Source: Zelopaecilomyces penicillatus (taxonomy: Eukaryota; Ascomycota; Sordariomycetes; Hypocreales; Pseudodiploosporaceae). Taken from it: DNA of 64,000 bases. The translations under genes were made by a program, and so were the position numbers. Shown here piece by piece: positions 25,385-36,246 of this stretch. Numbering within the stretch: position 1 is the first letter of the stretch; every line of letters begins with the position of its first letter. Where the stretch lies: NCBI GenBank assembly GCA_005765155.1, contig VCCP01000005.1, positions 1,426,001-1,490,000 of the forward strand. Direction: 5' to 3'. The notes below the pieces were generated by a model. The model ran no database searches. It saw nothing but the letters and a program-made list of their open reading frames with translations, and was not told the DNA's origin.

Positions 25385-25423
25385 TGACGTCACCACCAGC
25401 TTCTCTCCAGCTCTGCTATAAAA
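25385..25423 (+). promoter_or_regulatory. CRE (TGACGTCA) plus TATA box of the RPEL gene
   Basis: A perfect palindromic ATF/CREB site TGACGTCA lies at 25385-25392 and a TATAAAA box at 25417-25423. The box is 112 bp upstream of the ATG at 25535, and the 5' leader is CA-rich. In filamentous fungi, bZIP proteins of the AtfA type bind this site in stress and spore programmes; that link is inference. Confidence 0.6.
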
Positions 25424-25534
25424 CCCCCCCGTAATAGGTCCATCACACCGAACTGCTCCTGCAGCCAAGGTGACCAGACCAAACAAAACATCAACAAACA
25501 ACACCAACACCACAGACCAAAGCATTATTCCATC

Positions 25535-26206
25535 ATGGCCGACTCCGTCGAGAGAAAATCCTCCGTCGACGAGACTTCCATCTCCCCCGTCGGCTCCAGC
25601 AGCGCTAGGAAGAACTCCTTGTCGAACCATCTCATGCACCGCCCCGAGCGTGCTGAGCTTGTTGAGAGTGCGTGAAATGCCTTGCCCAATTCCCACGACA
25701 ATTCACCCTACAACACAACGCCTCACGTTTCCTTCGCCTCATCAGTGAGGCAAAACGAACGGCCTCCCATGACGCACACATTTTTCTTTCCCTTGCCATC
25801 ATTCCGTCATCAGCCTCGTTGCTCGCCTCACTGAGGGCCGTTTTTGCTGACTCGTAGTGCCCTGCCGCGCACACCCACAGAGAACATCCTCCCCGCCTCC
25901 ACAGCGGCCCCGAGCCTCATTGCCAACCAGAGAGAAGTCAGTTTTGCCCCCCCAAGAAGAAAGCGTCCACCCACACACCCTTCCTGGGTTGAAACCTTTC
26001 GTCACTGACAATTTGTATTTTATTTTGGACGGCTGCAGCTCGAGAAGCATATGCTCGAAGACAAACTCAAGGACAAAATCTCCCATCGCCCCACCCCAGA
26101 GCAGCTGCTCCAGGGCGGTGTCCTGCACGAGGATCCGCGCACCGCGGAGGAGCGCTATGAGGAGGCCATTGAGGACGAGTACGCCAAGCGCGAGGGCGGC
26201 GCCTAA
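25535..26206 (+). CDS. Small RPEL-repeat protein
   Basis: Three exons give 118 aa: 25535-25667, 25881-25936 and 26039-26206. The frame is kept through introns of 213 and 102 bp. Two RPEL-type repeats are visible. The first, LSNHLMHRPERAELVEKNILP, crosses intron 1. The second is LEDKLKDKISHRPTPEQLLQ followed by GGVLHEDP. RPEL motifs in animal MRTF and Phactr bind monomeric actin; short two-repeat proteins of this kind are common in ascomycetes but their role is poorly known. The N-terminus is Ser-rich (VERKSSVDETSISPVGSSS) and probably phosphorylated. The C-terminus is acidic (EERYEEAIEDEYAKREGGA). A consensus CRE and TATA box stand upstream. Confidence 0.85.
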
Positions 26207-27364
26207 GATATCAAATCTGTAATATTCGCAAGCGAACCAAAGAAAGAAGAAAAAAAACCAGGGAAAAAAAGAAGAGGAGGAAAGAAGTAACGAAATGCTT
26301 GCTTTGCGCAATATGTTAAATGTTGTCTGGGCATGAAATTATCAATGTATTTTATATGCAAGGGAGCACGGATATGACAAGACTCAACTATCATCTAATT
26401 TACTTATGGAGACAAGAGAAGTGAAGCGCTCCCGACTTGAGAATCAGTTGTTCAAGAGAGAGATCTGACCAATATCTATCGCATGAGATAGAAAGAATGT
26501 GATGAGTTTAGCTCAGAGATAGTACGTATCTTCATGAATACAGCACACGGCTATAGGGAAAAGGCTTGGACATGAAGAAACGAGAGCTCTCCATATTCAT
26601 AGAACCGAAGCCAAACGAGATGATTTACCTGAATTTCACACAAGTTTCGCTGTGCGACACCCGTCGGTGTATGGGCTGGACCATTGGGCAACGAGATTGG
26701 AGAATGAGGTTGGTACCTGCAGTAGCTGCTATGACACCGGAGCCAGGCAAAATCAGGTGTGCATGCGAGACAGAGTCGCATCAAGCTGGACCTATGAAAC
26801 TTTAGTGAGAGAGAGATGAGGTATAAAAATTTGAATAATCTTGATTTTTCAATTGATTTTCTGTGAAAATCCCCTTGTTGTTCATACACTCCGTAAAAAG
26901 CAATGCTGATAAAAGTATCCACGCTCATATCCAATGCCGATGTGCCTAGGCTACTAACTGGTAGTTGCCATAAAGCTATTCATACAAAATCCATACACCG
27001 TTCCTGCTGCCCCCTAAAAAAACATGTTCATACAATTCAATTCATTCATACAAAATGTACAGGGCATATGGTGCCGTGAAGAAAGAAAAAGACGCGCAAG
27101 GGCCTCTGGTTGCCGAGCGGTTCGTGTTGGTGGGTAATACAAGTCATTTCCATCGAGGTGCTGAGCATAGGCATGACATGGCATGGCTACACACCCATCG
27201 CAAACTCAAGGAAGAATTCCATGAAAAAGGTGATCGTAGTATGTGCGGTAAGCCGAACCAGTTCGGCCCTGTTCCTGGGGTTGTGTTCCCACGAAGCGTA
27301 GATGAATATGGCCAGACGTGCCAGACGTCTTTGCCGAGTTGACATGTTGATGCTCAATGTGTGA
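26207..27364. other. Convergent intergenic region
   Basis: 1.16 kb between the 3' ends of the RPEL gene (plus) and a small minus-strand gene. A-rich 3' UTR near 26225-26290. The open frame at 26551-26934 on the minus strand has no family motif and is probably chance. Confidence 0.5.
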
Positions 27365-27682
27365 TCAGTGGTAAACACCACCGTAGCGTGGTGACGGTGA
27401 GTCATTCTCGTGGTCTCTCTTGTGGTGGTTGATAACAACGTTATTGCCAGACCTGGAGACTTGTGAAGAGTGCTTGGCTGTGTGCTGCGTTAGCGGGAAT
27501 GTGCTGATGGACTGCTGCGTGGGCATCTTGAACGTACTGGCACCGTACTCGCGGTGGGATCCTGAGGACACAGATCGTGGGGTAGAGCTTCCCGAAGAAG
27601 CATATGAACCAGCCGAAGAGTAGCTGTAAGAGGACGCGGCAGAGCCGGCCTGGTGAACCTGAACGTTGTATTGGTTGCCCAT
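27365..27682 (-). CDS. Small Ser-rich hypothetical protein
   Basis: A single open frame of 105 aa starts at an ATG in good context (ACAATCATGGGC). Residues 13-45 are Ser/Tyr/Gly-rich (SAASSYSYSSAGSY). The C-terminal half is basic and polar and ends SPRYGGVYH. No signal peptide, membrane segment or known domain. I do not recognise a function. It could be an intrinsically disordered protein. The absence of an overlapping alternative and the coding-like composition support a real gene, but not strongly. Confidence 0.55.
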   Translation of the reverse strand: MGNQYNVQVHQAGSAASSYSYSSAGSYASSGSSTPRSVSSGSHREYGASTFKMPTQQSISTFPLTQHTAKHSSQVSRSGNNVVINHHKRDHENDSPSPRYGGVYH

Positions 27683-30600
27683 GATTGTGGTTGGGAAGGT
27701 AATAGTAGATGAGTAGGGTGAAGTAATGTCTGTAAGTGTGTTGTGTAGTGGTGGAAGTTGCTTAGAGCAGACTTAATCCAGATTGTTGAAGTTGAAGTTG
27801 GTTTGTCTTTGAGGGTCTGAGAGCTGAAGATGATGGAGAAAAAAAGAAGGCATCAAGGCAGGAGAACGAGGGTATATTTGTAGTAAGAGTGAAGAAGCAT
27901 GATGTGTATCATAGATAATACGTACCATGTTTGCTTGGAGGTAGCCATCGTAGGCAGAGCAAGGCAACTCCAGCTAGTTCTGACACACGACCCCATGTTC
28001 GGCGACAGTGAGTCAAGCATCAAAGTGGACGCCCTGAGGATCGATATGTCAAGACACTCCCCCAGGTTTGTGACCAGGCAGGGCGCAGGGCCAGAGTGAA
28101 AGGAGAGTGGATACAAAGCACCAACCGCCTGATTGGGCCATGGCTGCTGCAAGGCACCTTGCTAAAAGTAGTGCGATAAGGAATCTGTACAAAGGCAGAG
28201 AGACAGTGAAGCAACATAGCAGGGACTCTAAGGGCAGCCCTGGGTGGCAAATCACGGCCGGAAGCGGTTGTCGTTGATGAAAGATGGTGGCCGGGGCAAG
28301 GCGAGCGACAGTGACAAGGTGACAAGGTGACAAGGTGACAAAGTGACATAGTGACAAAGTCTCCTCTCCTCTCCTCGTGCAAGACAAACCGGGGGGTGGA
28401 CGACAGCGGACGAGAGTGGACGAGAGTGGGCCACGGCGGGCCATGACGGCGAGCAGCGAATCAACAGCGAGAGCTCGCTATGGGGCCACGAACGGCTCAG
28501 CGGAGCCAGCCGGCAAGTGAATCGAGCAGCATCGTCAGCTGCATTGGGAAAGGAAATGGGGAATGGGAATGGAGGTTCAGGCCCGTGTTGTTGCGTTGGC
28601 TGGTGGATGATTCACACGGGAAGACATCTGCCCAGGCTGGGGCTGCTGCTGCCTTCGAAAGGAGGCCCAAAGCGCACTGCCCCTTGTCAGCAACACAGCA
28701 CCTGCCAGCCAGCCAGGATTGTGCAATGCTTAGGCAGGTACGTACTACTTGTAAACTGTAAGGTAGGTAGGTACCTTGTGGGAGGGCAGCAGGCCAGCAC
28801 AGGCTGCCTGTAGCAGTGCCTGTACTGGTGCTAGTACCAGTACCTGGAATGGCTCAGATTCATAACAGCACATCACGCATTGCAAAGCAAACCTGTGCTT
28901 GAACCTGATCTCTAAGATGTACACCGCTGTACTTTTCTACCTCATCCTTTAGGCAGACAGGCACCAAACCAGGCAGGCGCACTGGCACCAACCAGTCGAT
29001 CCGCGGCATTCCCTGCGCTGGGCCAATTTTAGACAGACACATTGAGTGCTCGGCAAAGGAACGTGACCCGTAAAGCAGTGACAATTCAATTCACACTCAG
29101 TGCAATGTACAAGTAATCTCTTTTGGTCAAAGTACCTGTGTACTCACCAGTTCCGTATCCGTACAGCGTGGACTTTACCTTACCAAGCAAGGCACGGTAC
29201 ATGGGCAAGTCTACGCATACTCTCTTACGAGTTCTCAGCTACTATTTGTGTCTGCGAATGCGTCGTCCGCCGTCCTTGCATGGATTCTGCCTGATAGGTT
29301 CGTTCCTCGGCCGTCATCTCTCATTTCTCATCTCTCTCCCGCCGCTGTAGTTTCCATTATGGCGACCATGTTAGCACCTCATTTGCTGCTGGCTAACGGC
29401 CACAATGGGGCTTTCGGCTTTTTCGAGTCACCTCGGACCATCCATACTTGGGGGCAGCAAAAGGAGCAGCATCCTCGGCAGGGCCTTGGCGATGTACCGC
29501 AGCCAGGCTGTGGCCATTGATGGTCGATCCGCGAACAGAACAAGGACAGACACACCCACACACGCACATAGAGAGACCCAACAAAGGCAGACACTTTATT
29601 TTCTCTCTTTGGTCCTGCTCATGGTGGGTTGGTTGCGGACACGAGACCGCGTATGAGTGATGCTGTTGAGCAGTGCTGAGCAGTGAATTAATGTTGTGGC
29701 TGAGGCTGTTTGGTCGAGCCCCTGTGCCTGGGCTGTGAAGCCTCTCGAGCTGAGTGTGTGACGTGATGTCGTTCACAGCAAGGCCGCACGTCCTACCGCA
29801 GCAAGGACTCGACCTGCTCACAATCCGATCGTTTGTAGCTTTCTAGGACTTGGAGCCTGCCGTGCAGAACCAACATCTATCCATGAAAGACGAAAAAAAA
29901 AAACATGGTATTATTAGATGACAAACTGTAACTGCGCTGTACAAACCTTTGGACGATAGAGTCCATGAGTTCAGCTTATCCTTCCTGAATCTCTCCGCTG
30001 TAGGTCATCGCGAAGCAGCGCCGCTCTGATATTTTTCACCCCTCGTTATGTCATACTTGCACCGATTCACCTACCTACAGCAAGTACTGTAGTACACGAT
30101 CTCAAATCTCCGTTTGCCTCAGGGTCCTATCGCTGCTGGGACCAGGTGTGTGTGTGAGTTGCAGACTTGAGACCCCCGATTGTCCAACCATCGTGGACCT
30201 CATCGCCCCAGAGGGAGGTTTGACCCAGAAGGCCCTGACCCGAATCTGGCCCGTCCTGCAAGGTACCCGGAGTGCAAGTTACTTAGTTCATATCCGGATC
30301 ACGCAAACTCCTTGATAGTAAAATAACAACACACCAAAGTGTTGGCACGCCTTCAGCTTCTCCATGGTCATCGGGTCTGGTGGGGTACCCCCTTTCACTC
30401 TCACTGGCTATCGTCTCAAGTCATGTGTGTCTCTCGATGGCGCCCGACACCGATGTTTGATGACGCTGTGTCGTGGCACCAGAAGCTAAAGCTCTCCATC
30501 CACCTTCCCAGCCATCCCGCCCAAAGCGGGAACGACAGGAACGCGCTGTGCTCCAGAACCCCTGAGTTACATAAACTCTGATTGGGCGTTGTGGAAGTAC

Positions 30601-31309
30601 ATTCCATGATTAACGAAAATTAGCAAACATAATGCACATCCAATTCCTTTCTTATCAACATGCACAGCTCACTTGTGCACATGTCCTTTGCAGCCTGTGC
30701 TGGGCATCGTCGCGGAACTAACCTAATAGCCTCGGATAAATTTATCTGTAGCCAGAGCGGAAAGCCCCCGCATTCGTATCCTGCTGTCTAATAATAATAT
30801 CATTTGTTTCATGTCGGAGTCTCGTGTTCATGTTGCAGCATCATTTTAACCTGAGCCTAGCTCATTGCGTTGTTGGCATTTCAAGTCACCAAAAACGGGG
30901 GATTGGTCTCCGTAGCAAACTGGGACAATATTCACTCCCATTGGTCGATGGTGGTTACTGTTCTACATGCCAGTTCATGTCATTGTTTCTACCATCGAAG
31001 CAACGTCGGGTGTACTGCGGACGTTGGATAGACGCCTAACCGGATTGTCTAAAGTGTTAAGTACCAGTCACTTTCGTGACCTCCAAAAATATGGGGTGTA
31101 TCAAGTATCTCAACATCCCCCACTAAGCACTTTCACTTCCAAGCCCGAAGCTGCTGTTATCGATACGGTACGGTACGTACCCCCAACCCCTCCACGTTGC
31201 CATACGCCCACCTGTCCTCCACCTTCTGTCTGTCTGTTTGCCCCTCAGTCAGCATCAAGACAACACAGCTGCATTACACACTCCTACAACACTACACTCA
31301 GCAAACCAG
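27683..31309. other. Gene-free region (3.6 kb)
   Basis: Between two divergent genes. Contains a 9-bp tandem repeat near 28312, AGGTAGGT-type motifs at 28760 and 30075, CA-rich stretches near 29550, and overlapping short frames on both strands with no recognisable product (the longest, about 140 codons at 29393-29821 minus, is Cys/His-rich but matches nothing). No RNA gene recognised. Confidence 0.5.
28312..28362. repeat. 9-bp tandem repeat (GTGACAAG-type)
   Basis: About five and a half copies of a 9-bp unit, the first ones identical and the last with single changes (GTGACAAAG, GTGACATAG). Upstream of the small Ser-rich gene. Confidence 0.85.
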
Positions 31310-31388
31310 GTAAGCAGCATGTCCTTTGTAGTGTATTTACTCCTCATATCCTGTATGTACTAGGTAGCTAACAGCTCGCCCAAAATAG
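31310..31388 (+). other. Probable 5' UTR intron of the FKBP gene
   Basis: A GTAAGC donor at 31310, a GCTAAC branch site at about 31367 and an AAATAG acceptor ending at 31388 define a 79-bp intron that would sit 15 bp before the FKBP start codon. Confidence 0.6.
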
Positions 31389-31403
31389 ATCCAATCAGCA
31401 ACA

Positions 31404-32205
31404 ATGAAGGCCACTCTCTTCCTTTCCGCCTTGGCGTCTGCCGCAGTTAGCATCGTCGCCGCCGAGGACCTTAAGATTGATGTGACACACGCCGTTGAGT
31501 GTGAGCGCAAGACAAAAAAGGGCGACACCGTGTCAATGCACTATAAGGGAACTCTGTTGGATACCGGCAAGAAGTTTGATGCTAGTGTGTACATCGTCTT
31601 GGCTTGACCATGTATTGTTATGAAGTCGCTGACGTTTTGTTGTAAAGGCTATGACCGCAACCAACCCCTCACCTTCACCGTTGGGGCAGGTCAAGTTATC
31701 AAGGGGTTTGTTTACTTGACTTGACTCTTTTTGAACCTTGACAAGCTGACAACCAGCAAACAGATGGGACCAGGGACTCCTGGATATGTGCATCGGCGAG
31801 AAGCGGTATGTCATGCGATGTCTCTTCCACAGTTGGGCTCCGACTAGATTCTATATACAACTGCTAACGCCTTCATCACTTCGCGCGGCTAGAACACTGA
31901 CAATCCCGCCCAGCCTGGGATACGGTCAACGAGCAATGGGCCCGATCCCAGCCGGCTCAACCTTGGGTAACGATACCCAACCCCTCCTCACCATCCTTCA
32001 CGATTCAGTTGGCTGACAGTGTCACAATCCAGTTTTCGAGACCGAGTTGATGGGCATCCAGGGTGTTGAGGCCCCCAAGAAGGAGGAGGCCAAGTCCGCC
32101 GTCAAGGTTGGGGAAAAGGTAGTCAGCGCCGTTTCTGAAGCTGTCGATGCTGCCAAGACTATGATTGCTGATACTGACGACATTGAGGGCCACCAGGAGC
32201 TGTAA
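31404..32205 (+). CDS. FKBP-type peptidyl-prolyl isomerase, ER/secretory (FKBP2 type)
   Basis: Five exons give 175 aa: 31404-31584, 31648-31705, 31764-31805, 31893-31966 and 32033-32205. All four junctions keep the frame. Residues 1-20 are a cleavable signal peptide (MKATLFLSALASA..). The FK506-binding fold follows with its usual active-site residues: VSMHYKGTL, KKFDASYDRNQPLTF, GQVIKGWDQGLLDM, GEKRTLTIPP, LGYGQRAMGPIPAGSTLVFE. A tail of about 40 residues rich in Lys/Glu/Ala/Val ends in HQEL, a plausible variant of the HDEL-type ER retrieval signal. The enzyme would catalyse cis-trans prolyl isomerisation during folding in the ER lumen and bind FK506. Confidence 0.93.
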
Positions 32206-32628
32206 TTCCGATGACAACAATGAATCGAATTCAATGATGCTCAAAATAGGCAGGTTGGATGACGAAGGCATACATGTTCAAAGAATATAACGAATACAAC
32301 GCATATAATTTGCCCGATGATTTAACAACTGAACGTGAACCCCACCAGCTAATAAGCATCGTGGAATGACTTTGGGAGATTGTGTGTTTACAGATATCCC
32401 GACCTAATCTGGTCGCTTCAATGAAATGGTGGTCTTTTGACTTGAATTTTTGGATTTCGACACTGAAAATCGTGACTTTTCCTTTTTACGGACCAGACCA
32501 TTATGATGGGCTTGGAGTAAATCTAGTATGCCCCATGTTGCGACATATGGGCTAAGGTTTTTCAGACGCCCAATAAAATCTGTGAAAACAACGCGGATCG
32601 TACTTCATCCAAGTCATGCACGCGTCAT
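32206..32628. other. Convergent 3' intergenic region
   Basis: 423 bp between the 3' ends of the FKBP and polymerase kappa genes. UTR sequence only. Confidence 0.6.
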
Positions 32629-34565
32629 CTATCCAAAAAAGAGCCTCTTCTGTTTCGGGTCCACGGTAGTTGGTCGACCCCTCTTCTTCTCAGCCAGTCT
32701 TGGCCGTTTGGTTTCCGGTGTTGTTGCTCGTACCCTTTCGGGTTCGTCAGCCTGGACAGCATCGCGAATGGTTTGCCGTGACAGGCACAGGTCGATGTGC
32801 TCATTGAATACCCGCTCCTCAGCCGCTTGTGGCCGGCCACAGATGGGACAATCCCACCACTCCTCCTCCACGGGATCTTCTTTTACTTTTGGATTGGGTA
32901 AGATCACCTTACCATGTCTTCGGAATCCCGGATTAACATCCTCGTCGTCATCTTGGTCTTTGAGGCGGTTGGACATAGTGGCATCGAATTCGCCTTCTAG
33001 CTCGCTGACATGCTCTCTGTCTTGAACGAGTTGATCTAAGTCATCGCTGTCCTCTAGAGAGTCACCGGCTCTTCGCTTAAGACTGTCGTTATCTTCCGCC
33101 CCATTAGGACGGGTCCGGAACCCAAAAAATGCCATTGTGTCAGGCTTCTTTGTGCTGACAAGATGGGTGCATCGCAGCCCCATTAGCCTCAGTCTCATGC
33201 CTGGCATCTCTTGCTCCACTTTTGTAAGCATTGGGAGAGAATAGTTGTAGAGATCATCAGCGATGGATATCGCCTTGGGTAAGATAATCTGGCGCGTGTA
33301 CACCTCAAATGTATGCAGTTTCACCTTTAGGCAAAGCGTTCGGCCTTGACATTCAGCCCTCTTCATGTCCCTTTCAAGATCTTTAGCTGTGGAGCGAAGC
33401 TTCTCCCGGAGTTGTGTAGGGTCTGACATTTCCCGAAAGGTACTTTCGGTGCCGACGCTCTTTCGTTCATACTCCTCTGCTGGCTGGATTTTCGTGCGCC
33501 CCAGAGCTAGATAACATCGCAGTAGAAACTCGGAGCACTTGTCTCCGAAAAGCCGGTGTAGGTATTTTCTTTGCTCATATATATCGCCGCACGTTCTGAC
33601 GCCAATCTCCAAGAGCTCACGCTCCAAAACGCGGCCTATCCCATTGACTTTCCGGGTAGGAAGATCCCGCATAAAGTCCATCATAGCTTTTCTGTCTCTG
33701 GGTACTACGAACTGACCGTTCGGCTTATTCATATTCGAGCAGATCTTTGCCAACTTGGCATTTGCAGCAATGCCTGCAGAGACCGTGATATTGGTCTTCT
33801 CATGAACCTGTTTTCGCAGCTGGTCTATGACCTCTTCAGGACCCATGTTATTTTCGTGGCAGTACTCTGTAATGTTGAGATACGCTTCGTCGATGCTAGC
33901 ACTCTCGAAGCGAGGGTCGTATTCTACAAGGATTTCCCTCACTTCCTGCGCTTTGGCAGTGTACTTGCTGAAATTTGGCTTGATCAAGACGAGTTCTGGG
34001 CAAAGTTTCTTGGCCACAAATCCCGCCATCCCAGATCTGCACCCGAACTGACGTGCGACATAGTTGCACGTCGTCAACACCCCGCCGCCGACCGCAAAGG
34101 GAAGATCTTTCAGGTCAGGGCGTTCCAGCTGCTCCACAGCTGCGTAGAAAGCGTCGCAGTCGATATGTACAATGTGCTGTGTGAGATCCCGAGAAACCTC
34201 CAACTCGGCGAGTAGTCGGTCAGCATTTCGCAGGTCGCGGGTGAGATCCTGTGTGTCTAACTTGGCTTTACGAGCCAGAATTTGCTCAATCTTTTGAGTC
34301 AGAACTTTGTCCCGGACCTCTTCACGGTTGAAATACTTGGAGCCCTTTGAGGCATTGTAGATGATCTCAGAGACCTCATCATAGTGTTAATATAGTATTT
34401 CGTGACTGAATTGGAGGTAATCAGAGAACTCACCTTGCTCTGATCAACCTTGTCTTGGCCAGCTTTGGTCAACGAGGGCCCTAGCAGGTGATACTTGAGG
34501 GTTTTTAGGTCGTCCTCCTGGTCAGCATCTGCCTGCACTGGTTCCTCCGAAGGTTCCGCAGCCAT
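32629..34565 (-). CDS. DNA polymerase kappa (DinB, Y-family)
   Basis: Two exons give 625 aa: 34565-34434 and 34374-32629, with a 59-bp intron. The N-terminal clasp region (VSEIIYNASKGSKYFNREE) is typical of Pol kappa rather than eta or iota. Catalytic carboxylates are present: IDCDAF (Asp116, Asp118) and SASIDEAYL (Asp206, Glu207). The fingers contain the conserved FAVGGG and CNYVARQFG. A helix-hairpin-helix region (RKVNGIGRVLERELLEIGV) and the little finger follow. Near 553-574 a Cys/His set (CPICGRP..HIDLC) forms a UBZ ubiquitin-binding finger. The extreme C-terminus, PKQKRLFFG, resembles a PCNA-interacting peptide. Role: translesion synthesis past bulky minor-groove adducts. Confidence 0.95.
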
Positions 34566-34818
34566 TTTATTGACGACAGCATCGAGCAAGAGGTGTAAAA
34601 AATGACAATTTTTAAAGCAAAGAACAGAAAAGATCCATTGTCCGAAGCGATGGTAAAGACAAGCTATCAACTTTTCGACTTCGCTGGGTCAATAATACCA
34701 GTGTCGCGAGAGTTGGAGTATGACACGCGTTGGCAAGAGTGACAGGTGGGACCAGATGAACGCGCAGTCACATGACCATGGGATTTCCTTAACAGTTGCC
34801 TTATTGCTACCCTAAGCG

Positions 34819-34882
34819 TACAGTAGAGGCCGAAATGAATGTCGCCGATGTTGAATGTCGAAAGATTGTCCGCACGGGCCAT
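34819..34882 (+). repeat. Left 64-bp terminal inverted repeat of the 34.8-43.9 kb island
   Basis: Begins TACAGTAGAGGCCGAAAT. Its reverse complement occurs at 43878-43941 with 59 of 64 positions equal and no gaps. The TA at the outer end fits the TA target site of Tc1/mariner elements. Confidence 0.85.
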
Positions 34883-35049
34883 CTCTGTGGCGTATTGTGG
34901 CTGATACCGTGCGCTGCTACGAGTAGCTTGTACCTTCAACATCAGGCCCATAACAGCAGCCGGATCTGGACTCTAGCCCACGGCGTCAGCCAACGATGGA
35001 TGCCTAAGGCAACAAAGGATATCGTCGCAATCTAGCTCTGAACTTCCGA

Positions 35050-35998
35050 GTCTCGATGACTACACTTTGACAACGCCACAGTAGGCTCATTGCCAACCGT
35101 GTCAATGATGCCACGACTTGCGCTTTCCCAGCATATCAAATTAATGCCATGATCCAGAGCAACTTGTCAATTAACGAGATAGCCACAGCCGTCGGTTGCT
35201 CCCAAAGCACCATCCAGCGAAAGCGACTGAAGTGACGATGCATCCCGACGACGGAAACATATAACTCCGGCAAGCCCCTCGACTCGTGTTGGCTGGCGTA
35301 GTAACGTAACTCCCGCGATGCAAGGGATCCTGCGTAAGCAGCTCTTTAAAGAGCTGGATCTGTTTCGATGTGAGATGATCACTTTCCTCTACGAGTAATG
35401 CGGAGAAGAATTGTTTCCTTCAACCATCAGCCGGACTTTAAAGGCTATAGAATGGTCCTCGGAAAACTGCTCGTCATGTAGCTCAGCAACGAGATGACGA
35501 AACTACGGGATCTGTATCTACATAGGATTTCACAGTATGAGGCTAATCAACTGGTCTTCATTGACGAGTTTGGTTGCGATAAGAAAGCTGGCCAGCGCCG
35601 CATGGGATGGACTCCACCAGGGAAGACCCCAGTAAAGGTTAACAGACTCAATCGTGACAAAAAGGGACCAGATTCTCCAGCGTACACAGTAGGTGGCATC
35701 CCACTTGCGCGTGTTTACACGGGATCAACGGATGCACCATGGTTTGAGGACTTTATTAAGCAGCTGCTACACCATTACAGTAGATAGCCAGCGCCCAGAT
35801 CCGTCATTATTGTGGATAATGCCTATTGGCATAATAAGCAGAGACTCGAGGAGCTATGTGCTGACGCTCTTTTCCTACCACTATACTCTCCAGACTTCAA
35901 TCTGATCGAAGAGTTCTTTTCAGAATTAAAGGCATTCATAAGAAGCATTGGAATAAATACCCGTGCCGACTTTTTCCGCATGCACGAGAATGACTAAT
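35050..35998 (+). pseudogene. Tc1/mariner-type transposase remnant
   Basis: Broken DDE transposase. 35150-35230 encodes a helix-turn-helix piece (NEIATAVGCSQSTIQRKR) interrupted by stops. From 35494 the catalytic part is readable: LVFIDEFGCDKKAGQRRMGW (first Asp), then after an in-frame TAG at 35785-35787 VIIVDNAYWH (second Asp) and LFLPLYSPDFNLIEEFFSELKAF (the final acidic residue). Near 35940 the family continuation KKHWNKY appears in another frame, so a one-base frameshift is likely. The usual C-terminal ending, about 40 residues, is absent before 36003. Stop codons elsewhere fit C-to-T changes. Non-functional. Confidence 0.8.
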
Positions 35999-36246
35999 CA
36001 TTGTGGGCCTTGGATGGATGGGATCCCCGCATTTTGCTTTTGGGATACGGAGTACGTTTTTAGGCCCAACGATAGCTTCTCGAAGAGCCAGCCTAGCTTC
36101 AGTACTAAACACGCTAGACACTAACCGAGTCCCGCCAAGCGTCAGACGGAGCCTTTTTTGGGGGGTGATTTTGGCTTATACGGCTCTATAATCCCTATTG
36201 GAATTTTGTTTCTTTTTTTGGAAACAGACTGCCGTCTATCCAGGCT

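Noticed and set aside
29393..29821. 142-codon minus-strand frame rich in Cys and His
   Set aside because: Cysteines show no zinc-finger spacing and overlapping frames of equal length exist on the other strand.
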